NCBI GenBank assembly: GCA_022823665.1
Contig: JAJEHN010000017.1
Coordinates: 1 to 42,500, forward strand
Length of the DNA: 42,500 nucleotides
From: Thermoanaerobaculia bacterium
GTDB taxonomy: Bacteria; Acidobacteriota; Thermoanaerobaculia; Multivoradales; Multivoraceae
Reading direction: 5' to 3'
A program made the position numbers and the translations under genes. Positions 1 through 8,018 of the stretch are shown piece by piece (the first letter of the stretch is position 1; every line of letters starts with the position of its first letter). The notes beneath the pieces are model-generated. The model was not told the DNA's origin. It saw nothing but the letters and a program-made list of their open reading frames with translations, and made no database searches.

Positions 1-57
1 TTCGTCAAACCGCAGCTTGGAGATCCCCCTTCGTCGATTTCAACTCCGGCCGCCAAT

Positions 58-86
58 CTGTGGAAAACGCTACGCGTTTCCCACAG
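58..86. repeat. Imperfect palindrome (hairpin) in the intergenic start of the window
   Basis: CTGTGG (58-63) pairs with CCACAG (81-86), and AAACGC (65-70) pairs with GCGTTT (74-79), around a TAC loop and with one A/C mismatch. It lies about 100 bases beyond the stop codon of the minus-strand reductase gene. There is no T-run on either side, so it is not a standard terminator; a dispersed palindromic repeat is as likely. Positions 1-182 otherwise show no convincing gene. Confidence 0.5.
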
Positions 87-182
87 CGACTACGACGACT
101 GGCTCTTGTCGGCCTGTCTCACATCTGTCTGAACCACTACACATCATCCGTGCGAGCCGCTCGGGGTCCGCCGCTGCCTCCG

Positions 183-1709
183 CTAGCCCGTAAGCCGGAA
201 CCAGCGGGCGAACAGGCGCTGGGCGCGGGGCGTGAAGCGCGTCCGCCGCCACTGGTTCGCAGCTCTCTTCAACACTTCGGCCCGCGTCGGGTACGGGAGG
301 ATCGTCGAGGTGAAGCGGGAGAGGCCGACGCCGTGGGTCACGGCCAGCGAGAGCGGCGCGATCAGGTCGCCGGCGCCGGCGCCGACCACGGTGGCCCCGA
401 GCACGCGGTCGCTGCCCTGCTTCAGCAGGACCCGCAGGAATCCCTCCTCCTCGCCGTCGAGCAGGGCGCGGTGATTCTCCTCGAGGGACACGTCGATCAC
501 GTCGAGAGCGATTCCCTGCTCCTCCGCTTCCCGCCGGTCCAGGCCGGCGTGCGCCACCTCCGGCGCGGTGTAGGTGCAGCGGGGGACGACCAGCCGGTCG
601 GCACGGGCGCTGGGAAAGAAGAGCGCGTTCTGGACGACGACCGCGGCATGGGCGTCGGCCAGGTGGGTGAAGTTGGCCGCGGGCGTCACGTCGCCGGCGC
701 CGAAGATGCGGGGGTTCGTCGTGCGCAGCTTCGCGTCCACCTGAATGCCGCCGGCATCGCTTCGGACGCCGACCTGCTCGAGTCCCAGCCCTTCGACGTT
801 GGGCGCCCGGCCCACAGCGACCAGGAGTTCGTCGCAGACGGTCTCCCGGTTCTCGCCGTCGCTGTCGACCCAGACGAGCCGGGCGCCGCCGGCCTCGGGC
901 GACGCCTGCTCGATCCTCGCGCCAAGGGCCAGCTCGACGCCGTCGCGGCGAAGCGCCCGTTCGACCACGGCCGCCGCGTCCGGATCCTCGCGCGGCAGGA
1001 TGCCGGGCAGCAGGTCGAAGGTCGTCACCCGGCTGCCGAGCCGGGCGAAGGCCTGCGAGAGCTCGCAGCCGATCGGGCCGGCGCCGATGACGGCCAGCCG
1101 CCCGGGCCGCTCGGTCAGGGCGAAGACGGTCTCGTTGGTCAGGTAGCCGCAGCCCTCGAGGCCCGCTATCGGCGGCGCCTGGGGGCGGGCGCCGGTGGCG
1201 ATCACGGCCCGCCGGAAGCGCAGTTCGCGGTCGCCGGCGGAACCGGTCACGGCGATCGCGCGGTCGGAGAGGAAGCGTCCTTCGCCCAGGTAGACGTCGA
1301 CGCCGGCATCCCGGAACCGCTCGGCGCTGTCGTCCCTGCTGATCGCCGCGCGGATACGGCGCATGCGCTCCATCGCCGCGGCGAAGTCGCCGGGCCGCTC
1401 GGCGCCCGGCGCGCCGAAGCCGGCGTCGGCGCGGCCGGCACTCCACCGCCGGGCGGCGGCGATCACGCCCTTGGACGGCACGCAGCCGAAGTTCAGGCAA
1501 TCGCCGCCCATCAGCCGGCGCTCGATCAGCGCCACCCTGGCGCCCAGGCCCGCGGCGGCGATCGCGGTCACCAGACCGGCCGTGCCGGCGCCGATGACCA
1601 CCAGGTGGTATCGCCCGGGCGGCTCCGGGTTCGTCCAGTCGGCGGGCGCGACCCGGTCGATCAACGCCCGGTCGTGCCTGTCCTCCGCCAGCAGTTCCGG
1701 CCTGATCAT
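183..1709 (-). CDS. Pyridine nucleotide-disulfide oxidoreductase, mercuric-reductase-like (not a true MerA)
   Basis: A 508-residue FAD/NAD(P)H disulfide reductase. The FAD-binding GxGxxG is at residues 40-45, the redox pair sits in GGDCLNFGCVPSK (C71 and C76), and a second dinucleotide fold (VIGAGPIGCE) lies near residue 208. The C-terminal dimer domain has PYPTRAE where dihydrolipoamide dehydrogenases have HPTxSE, so the usual catalytic His is Tyr. The protein lacks the N-terminal metal-binding domain and the C-terminal Cys pair of mercuric reductase, and no mer genes are nearby, so mercury reduction is not supported. Its start overlaps the TVP38 gene by ATGA (1706-1709), which indicates translational coupling. 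It is the last gene of the minus-strand operon. The electron acceptor is unknown; a membrane-linked thiol or quinone role is only a guess from its neighbour. Confidence 0.88.
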   Translation of the reverse strand: MIRPELLAEDRHDRALIDRVAPADWTNPEPPGRYHLVVIGAGTAGLVTAIAAAGLGARVALIERRLMGGDCLNFGCVPSKGVIAAARRWSAGRADAGFGAPGAERPGDFAAAMERMRRIRAAISRDDSAERFRDAGVDVYLGEGRFLSDRAIAVTGSAGDRELRFRRAVIATGARPQAPPIAGLEGCGYLTNETVFALTERPGRLAVIGAGPIGCELSQAFARLGSRVTTFDLLPGILPREDPDAAAVVERALRRDGVELALGARIEQASPEAGGARLVWVDSDGENRETVCDELLVAVGRAPNVEGLGLEQVGVRSDAGGIQVDAKLRTTNPRIFGAGDVTPAANFTHLADAHAAVVVQNALFFPSARADRLVVPRCTYTAPEVAHAGLDRREAEEQGIALDVIDVSLEENHRALLDGEEEGFLRVLLKQGSDRVLGATVVGAGAGDLIAPLSLAVTHGVGLSRFTSTILPYPTRAEVLKRAANQWRRTRFTPRAQRLFARWFRLTG

Positions 1710-2395
1710 TCGCCCACCTCTTCCTTGAGTGCCCGGCGGGCGATGCGGGTGACGACCGTGATCACCGCGATCGTGGCGGCCAGCCCGACGCCCGTGAAGA
1801 CCCAGGTTTCCCAGCCCCGCTGCCCGCCGCCGCCGGCCGCGATCTCGGCCAGGTCGCCGACCACCTTGCCGTAGTAGACGTAGAGCAGGGTCGCCGGCAG
1901 CATGCCGCCGAAGGCCAGGACGTAGTCGCGCAGCTTCACTCTCGTCAGCCCCAGGGCGTAGTTCAGCAGGACGAAGGGGACGACGGGCGTGAGACGCAGG
2001 AGGAGCACGATCTTGAACCCCTCACGGCCGACCGCCCGGTCGATCGCGGCGAAGCGGGGCTCCGCGGCGACCCTCCGTTCGATCGCTCCGCGGACCATGT
2101 ATCTCGACGCCAGGAAGGCGGCCGTCGCGCCCAGAGAGGCGCCGGCGAACACCAGTGCGGTGCCTTCGGCGAGACCGAAGATCGCGCCCCCGGCGAGGGT
2201 GAGCAGGGAACCGGGGATGAAGGCGACGGTCGCCACCGTGTAGCCCAGGACGAACACGACCGGCCCCCACACGCCGAGGCCGTCCACCCAGGCGCTGAAC
2301 TCGGGCAGGTAACCCGCCACGCGCCGGCCGAACAGGAGCAGCGCCACGACCAGGGCCACGACGGCGGCTATGCGAAGCGCCAGCCCGGCCTTCAT
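1706..2395 (-). CDS. TVP38/TMEM64 (DedA-like, VTT domain) membrane protein
   Basis: A 229-residue integral membrane protein. An N-terminal hydrophobic helix (about residues 5-23) is followed by the VTT/SNARE-associated core: F-I-P-G-S-L-L-T-L-A-G-G-A-I-F-G, a second segment LLLRLTPVVPF and LLNYALGLT, and a C-terminal helix near residues 195-215. The family is linked to lipid handling and membrane homeostasis, though its bacterial substrates are mostly undefined. The ATG at 2395 was chosen because it overlaps the DUF4301 stop codon as ATGA (2392-2395); the open frame continues upstream only as a shadow of that gene. It is coupled by a second ATGA overlap to the disulfide reductase downstream. 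Confidence 0.9.
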   Translation of the reverse strand: MKAGLALRIAAVVALVVALLLFGRRVAGYLPEFSAWVDGLGVWGPVVFVLGYTVATVAFIPGSLLTLAGGAIFGLAEGTALVFAGASLGATAAFLASRYMVRGAIERRVAAEPRFAAIDRAVGREGFKIVLLLRLTPVVPFVLLNYALGLTRVKLRDYVLAFGGMLPATLLYVYYGKVVGDLAEIAAGGGGQRGWETWVFTGVGLAATIAVITVVTRIARRALKEEVGE

Positions 2396-3756
2396 GGCTC
2401 GTCTCCATCGAAGGCCGCTCGCGCCGGACACTGGTGCTCTTCGCCGGCGAGGTCGAACACGGTCTTGACCGGCGTGTACACCTCGGCGGGGAGGTCGACG
2501 AACCGCGTGTTCCACCTGGCCATCGAGCCGTTCCACAGGCCGGGGCGCTCCAGCGCGGTCAGCGGCCTGCCGCCGTGGCTCTTGTCCACGAGGAAGCTGG
2601 CGGCGTGATCGACGTAGTCCTCGAGGCGGTACGGTTCGCCGCCGGGACCGAGGACCGCGCACACCATGAACACCGGGTTGAAGTGGGTGGACCTGTCCAG
2701 GATCGCCGACTGTTCCGCGTCCTCCATGTCCATCTGGGCCGTCTCCACGATCTGCAGCCCGACTTCGCCTGACGCATCGCGCACCCAGAAGGGGCCGCCG
2801 CCGGCCGTGCCGAGGGTCGGCACGACACCGCAAACCCGGGACGGTCGACCTGCACTCCGCGCCAGCTCCAGAGCCATGCCGGCCAGAATCCGCAGCGCCC
2901 TGACCGCCGGGCCCTGGAACGGTTCCGGCTGCAGGTTGTCGATGTTCTTCATCGCGATGAGCTCGTAGCCCTGGTCGGCCAGTCCCTGCAGATTGCGAAC
3001 CAGCGCGCCATGGCCGCCGGGCCGGACGAGCAGGGGTGACGCCGGATCGTCGACGAGCCGGAACGGCCCGCCCCGCTCGCCCAGCGCGATGCTGTCGGTG
3101 GCCGGCGACTGGTGGGAGAGGGCGATCTCGAAGCGGCACCCGCAACGCCGCTCGAGCGCCGGCAACCGCTTGGCAAGCAACGCCTCGAACGCCGGCCGGT
3201 GCCGCGAAGCGACGGAAAAATGGAGCGCCGCCAATCCACCGCCGTCGCCGAGGACGGCGGCCGCCTCGACGAGGTGCTCCTCGAGCGCGGTGCGCACCTC
3301 GCCGCCGGGATAGCGGTGGAAGGGGATCAGGGCCTTCGGCGTGTCGCCGTACCGTTCGAGAGTCTCCGCCGCGCCAGCGGCGGCGTCGAAGGGGAGATGG
3401 CGCCGGGCCTTCTCGAAGCGGCCGAGCACCGGATCGTCCGGGGCGCCGGCGGCGGCGGCCGCCTTGAGCTCGGCGAAGAGCCGCGAGGCCGCGCCCGAGG
3501 CCGGCACGAACCGGACCAATCGTCCGGACGAGGCCGCCGCCCGGCCCGCTTCGGCAAGCCGGTCCGCTTCGGACCCGGCGGGCAGCGGGTCGATGCCGTC
3601 GCCGAGCAGGGCCGGCCGGACCAGCCGGGCCTTCGGCGGCGGGTCGCGCAGGATGGCGAGCTGGCGCCGCGCCTCGTCCACGCCGATGCCGTGCGCCTCG
3701 AGCTGCTCGCGGTCGGCGGCGCGCAGATCGTCCTCAACTGCGGTCGGCGACATCAT
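2392..3756 (-). CDS. DUF4301 family protein, probable nucleotidyltransferase-like fold
   Basis: A 454-residue protein matching the uncharacterised DUF4301 family. Motifs visible by eye resemble sugar-nucleotide pyrophosphorylases: VPASGAASRLF (residues 84-94, like the GxGTR phosphate loop), PKALIPFH (140-147, like the PKxLL substrate motif), and RPGGHGALVRNL (245-256) followed by LIAMKNIDNL (266-275), like the GHG and NIDNLG segments of the UDPGP family. Two ATGs (3756, 3753) are possible; the first begins one base after the rfbC stop. It sits where rfbD often lies in dTDP-rhamnose operons. The family assignment is fairly secure; the activity is inference from motif resemblance and context. 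Confidence 0.8.
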   Translation of the reverse strand: MMSPTAVEDDLRAADREQLEAHGIGVDEARRQLAILRDPPPKARLVRPALLGDGIDPLPAGSEADRLAEAGRAAASSGRLVRFVPASGAASRLFAELKAAAAAGAPDDPVLGRFEKARRHLPFDAAAGAAETLERYGDTPKALIPFHRYPGGEVRTALEEHLVEAAAVLGDGGGLAALHFSVASRHRPAFEALLAKRLPALERRCGCRFEIALSHQSPATDSIALGERGGPFRLVDDPASPLLVRPGGHGALVRNLQGLADQGYELIAMKNIDNLQPEPFQGPAVRALRILAGMALELARSAGRPSRVCGVVPTLGTAGGGPFWVRDASGEVGLQIVETAQMDMEDAEQSAILDRSTHFNPVFMVCAVLGPGGEPYRLEDYVDHAASFLVDKSHGGRPLTALERPGLWNGSMARWNTRFVDLPAEVYTPVKTVFDLAGEEHQCPARAAFDGDEP

Positions 3757-3757
3757 C

Positions 3758-4324
3758 TCACCAGGAGAACGTCGGCAACTGTTCGAAACATCCCGCGATC
3801 GTCGCCGCGGCGCGATCCCGGTCGGAAAGCAGCGGTTCCTCGATCGGCCAGTCGATGCCGATCCGCGGGTCGTTCCAGGCGATCGCGAGCTCGTCGTCGC
3901 CGTCGTAGTACTCGTCGCACTTGTACTGCACGTCGGCCGTTTCGCTGACCACGCAGAAGCCGTGGGCGAATCCGCGCGGAATGAAGAGCTGGCGGAAGTT
4001 GTCCTCGGAGAGCAGGCAGCCGGTCCACTCCAGGAACGACGGCGAGCCGCGCCGCACGTCGACGGCGACGTCGAACACCTCACCCCGGGTGACGCGGACG
4101 AGCTTGGCCTGCTGCCGGCGGCACTGGAGGTGCAGCCCCCGCACGGTGTCCCGGTTCGACCGGGAGTGGTTGTCCTGGACCCAGGGCCGGCCGATGCCGC
4201 CTTCCGCGAACGTCGCCGCGTTGTAGCTCTCCAGGAAGAAACCGCGGCCGTCGCGATGAACGACCGGCTCGACGATCAGCACGCTGGGCAGCCCCGTGGC
4301 GCGGACCGTTGGCAGGGCGCTCAC
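3758..4324 (-). CDS. rfbC: dTDP-4-dehydrorhamnose 3,5-epimerase
   Basis: A 188-residue cupin-fold epimerase of normal family length. It converts dTDP-4-keto-6-deoxy-glucose to dTDP-4-keto-L-rhamnose in the cytoplasm. Recognisable features are the N-terminal [11 protein letters not shown] segment, the catalytic His in VRGLHLQ (H65), the IPRGFAHGF strand (116-124), and the QYKCDEYY segment (from residue 133) with the active-site Tyr. The start is GTG at 4324, overlapping the rfbA stop as GTGA (4321-4324). It lies third in an rfbB-rfbA-rfbC series and is followed by DUF4301 rather than rfbD. Confidence 0.95.
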   Translation of the reverse strand: MSALPTVRATGLPSVLIVEPVVHRDGRGFFLESYNAATFAEGGIGRPWVQDNHSRSNRDTVRGLHLQCRRQQAKLVRVTRGEVFDVAVDVRRGSPSFLEWTGCLLSEDNFRQLFIPRGFAHGFCVVSETADVQYKCDEYYDGDDELAIAWNDPRIGIDWPIEEPLLSDRDRAAATIAGCFEQLPTFSW

Positions 4325-5204
4325 CGCCCTTCCTCGAGGACCAGGCTGAGGTAGCGGCCGTACCCGTCGCTGGTCTTCGCCGCCAGCCGCCGCAACTGGT
4401 CGGCGTCGATGTAGCCCATGCGGTAGGCGACCTCCTCCAGGCAGGCCACTTTCAGTCCCTGCCGCTCCTCGAGGGCCTGGATGAAGTTGCCCGCCTGCAG
4501 CAGGGCCTCGTGGGTCCCCGTGTCGAGCCAGGCGATGCCGCGGCCAAGCAGTTCGACCCGCAGCGTCCCTTCGTCCAGGTAGAGCCGGTTCAGGTCGGTG
4601 ATCTCCAGTTCGCCGCGCGCCGAGGGACGGAGCGTCCGCGTCAACTCGACGACGCGGTCGTCGTAGAAGTAGAGGCCCGGCACCGCGTACGGCGACTTCG
4701 GCGCCGCCGGCTTCTCCTCCAGGCCGATCACGCGCCGCCCCGCGTCGAACTCGACGACGCCGTAGCGCTCCGGATCCCGGACCCGGTAGCCGAAGATCGT
4801 GGCGCCGGGCGAGGACATGTGCCGCGCAGCCGCCCGCTGCAGAACGTCCGCCAGTCCGTGGCCGTGGAAGATGTTGTCGCCCAGGGCCAGCGCCGCCCGG
4901 GCGCCCCTCAGATGCTCGGCCCCGATCAGGAACGCCTGGGCGATCCCCTCGGGAGCCTCCTGAACTGCGTAGGAGAGCTCGATTCCCAGATCCCGGCCGT
5001 CGCCGAGCAGGCGCCGGAACGCGGGCTGGTCGTGCGGCGTGGTGATGATCAGGATCTCCCGCACGCCCGCGACCATCAGGCTGGAGAGCGGGTAGTGGAT
5101 CATCGGCTGGTCGTAGACCGGCAGCAACTGCTTGCTGACCGCCCGCGTCACCGGGTGAAGCCGGGTGCCGGCACCGCCCGCCAGCAGGATGCCCCGAAGC
5201 GGAC

Positions 5205-5208
<4 letters not shown>
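4321..5208 (-). CDS. rfbA: Glucose-1-phosphate thymidylyltransferase
   Basis: A 295-residue RmlA, close to the usual length of about 290. It makes dTDP-glucose from dTTP and glucose-1-phosphate, the first step of dTDP-sugar synthesis. The N-terminus carries [16 protein letters not shown] (residues 6-21), then [17 protein letters not shown], the metal-binding ALGDNIFHG, and EEKP near the middle. The start is GTG at 5208, which overlaps the rfbB stop as GTGA (5205-5208) and places the GGAGTR loop at the expected distance from the N-terminus; an upstream ATG would add a shadow of rfbB. Coupled translation with both neighbours is likely. Confidence 0.95.
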
Positions 5209-6311
<1,103 letters not shown>

Positions 6312-6317
6312 GGGTTG

Positions 6318-7316
6318 CTAGGCCGCCGGAGCTTCCGGCAGGACGGCCGCCGCCGCCGCCAGGACCTCGCGGTGCAGCAGACCGTTGGTCGCCACCACCC
6401 CTCGATTCGTTTCGAGAGTCCGCCCCAGGCTGAAGTCGAGCTCCCGTCCGAAGGCGTCCGTCACGACGCCGCCGGCTTCCGTCACGACGATGAATCCCGC
6501 GGCGTGATCCCAGATCTTCTCGCGGTAGGTGGCGGAAGAGGGCAGGCGGAGGTAGATCGAAGCGTCGCCTCGCGCAATCGCTCCGTACTTGCACTGGCTG
6601 TCCATGCGCACGGGAGCCGCCGTGACGCCGAGCCGCTCGGCTATCCCGGCATGCCCGCCCCGGTCCGAGTGCATGGACACCGCCGACTCACAGAACACGG
6701 CGTCCGTCGAGTCGGTAACCGGGGAAACGCCGATCCGGCGGGGCGCGTACCCCTCCTCATCCAGCGGCAACTCCCAGGCGCCCCGTCCACGAGTGGCGGC
6801 GAACAGGCAGCCGCGACCGTCCGCGGAGGGCAGGTTCGGACAACCGAGCACTCCCCCCACGACCTCGCCGTCCTCCATCAGGCCGAGCGCGATCGCGTAC
6901 TGGTCACCGCGCAGGAAGCCCTTCGTGCCATCGATCGGATCGAGCACCCAGAACCTGCCGCTCGCGCCGCCGGCGCTCGAACAGCGATCGATGGCTTCGC
7001 CAACCTGCTTCGCGGTGACGCCGGGAACTTCGGATCCGACCGCGTCCACGACCCTGGTCATTACTTCCCGGCCCTCGGGGGTCACGAGGTCCGGCGATGT
7101 CTCCTCGCCGACGATTGCGTCTTCCGCCGGCAGCGCAAGACTGACCAGTGCCTGGGCCGCGTAGTCCGCGACCGTCACCGGCGAGCGATCGTCCTTGGTC
7201 AGGAAGGAGCCCCCAATCTCCGCCTGCAGGCGCCGGGTGACGCGGCTCGCGATGCGGACCGCGCGAACCGCGCCCGCCAGTTCCGCGTACTTCCTGGAGT
7301 CCGGGTCAAAGCGCAC
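6318..7316 (-). CDS. HAL2/CysQ-type 3'(2'),5'-bisphosphate nucleotidase (inositol monophosphatase superfamily)
   Basis: A 332-residue lithium-sensitive-type phosphatase. The metal and substrate motifs are GEE (E71, E72), LDPIDGTKGFLRGDQY (from residue 125) and WDHAAG near residue 278, in the pattern of HAL2 enzymes that hydrolyse 3'-phosphoadenosine 5'-phosphate to AMP. The GTG start at 7316 was chosen because homologous N-termini begin close to RFDPDSRKYAELA and because a TATCAT -10 element lies seven bases upstream, the arrangement of a leaderless transcript; an in-frame ATG at 7355 lies upstream of that element. It is first in the operon with rfbBAC. A sugar- or inositol-phosphate substrate is an alternative. 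Confidence 0.85.
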   Translation of the reverse strand: MRFDPDSRKYAELAGAVRAVRIASRVTRRLQAEIGGSFLTKDDRSPVTVADYAAQALVSLALPAEDAIVGEETSPDLVTPEGREVMTRVVDAVGSEVPGVTAKQVGEAIDRCSSAGGASGRFWVLDPIDGTKGFLRGDQYAIALGLMEDGEVVGGVLGCPNLPSADGRGCLFAATRGRGAWELPLDEEGYAPRRIGVSPVTDSTDAVFCESAVSMHSDRGGHAGIAERLGVTAAPVRMDSQCKYGAIARGDASIYLRLPSSATYREKIWDHAAGFIVVTEAGGVVTDAFGRELDFSLGRTLETNRGVVATNGLLHREVLAAAAAVLPEAPAA

Positions 7317-7323
7317 GACGGCA

Positions 7324-7329
7324 ATGATA
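7324..7329 (-). promoter_or_regulatory. Leaderless-type -10 element (TATCAT) for the 7316-183 operon
   Basis: On the minus strand TATCAT is followed by seven bases and then the GTG at 7316. No Shine-Dalgarno sequence is possible in that spacing, so transcription would begin at or near the start codon. No clear -35 was found. The divergent sigma-factor gene starts at 7363, so promoters for both directions are packed into about 40 bases. Confidence 0.55.
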
Positions 7330-7362
7330 CGGGGCAGCCCCACCGCATGCCACACTGAACCG

Positions 7363-7944
7363 ATGCCCCACGGACCGCAGGATGAAGCCGCTCTGGTGGC
7401 GGAGGCGATCGAGGGTTCGGAACTCGCCTTCCGGACGCTGGTCGAACGTTACCAGCGGCCCGTCTTCAGTCTGGTCCTGCGGATGGTTCGGGACCACGGC
7501 ATCGCCGAGGACGTCACCCAGGAGGTCTTCGTCAAGGCCTGGATGGCGCTCTCCCGCTACGACCCCAGGCGACGTTTCGCAAGCTGGCTGTTCAAGATCG
7601 CGAGCAACGCCGCGATCGACCAGCTTCGCCGGAAGAAGCTCCCCACGACGCCGATCGAAACCAGCGACACGGACCACTCGTCCATCCTGGACCGCATCGA
7701 GGACGAGCGCTCGGAGTCCCCCGACACCCTGGTCAAGCGGCGCGAACTGTCGGCCGGTCTCGAAGCGGCGGTGGCGGCCCTGCGGCCCGAGTATCGACTC
7801 GTCGTTCTGCTCCGGTTCCGGGAGGAACTCCCCTACCGGGACATCGCGGAAGCGACCGGCATGCCGCTCGGAACCGTGAAGACGAATCTGCGCAGGGCGC
7901 GCCGCGAGATAGAAGACCGCCTGCGCAAGGATGGCGTAGTGTGA
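7363..7944 (+). CDS. ECF-type RNA polymerase sigma factor (RpoE-like)
   Basis: A 193-residue sigma-70 family factor with regions 2 and 4 only. Region 2 covers about residues 20-90, with the core-binding segment EDVTQEVFVKAW (49-60) and FASWLFKIASNAAID (72-86). Region 4 covers about 130-185, with LPYRDIAEATGMPLGTVKTN as the helix-turn-helix. The ATG at 7363 was chosen because it gives a normal N-terminus and avoids overlap with the divergent promoter; there is no good ribosome-binding site, and a weak CACACT lies six bases upstream. Its end overlaps GTGA (7941-7944) with the frame of the next gene, an ordinary position for an anti-sigma factor. It is divergent from the rfb operon. Confidence 0.92.
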   Translation: MPHGPQDEAALVAEAIEGSELAFRTLVERYQRPVFSLVLRMVRDHGIAEDVTQEVFVKAWMALSRYDPRRRFASWLFKIASNAAIDQLRRKKLPTTPIETSDTDHSSILDRIEDERSESPDTLVKRRELSAGLEAAVAALRPEYRLVVLLRFREELPYRDIAEATGMPLGTVKTNLRRARREIEDRLRKDGVV

Positions 7945-8018
7945 GACGCGGCGAATCGGGGACGAGCGTGAAACCACGACGACCCGCGAACCGTAGGGCG
8001 AAGGGCGAGGAGATGAAC

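Noticed and set aside
183..1709. Mercury resistance locus
   Set aside because: Only the reductase fold is shared; the metal-binding Cys pairs of MerA and the genes merR, merT and merP are absent.
60..1874. Long open frame (604 codons) on the plus strand opposite the reductase gene
   Set aside because: It is antisense to a clearly conserved gene, its translation is low-complexity Arg/Gly/Ala-rich, and such frames are common in GC-rich DNA.
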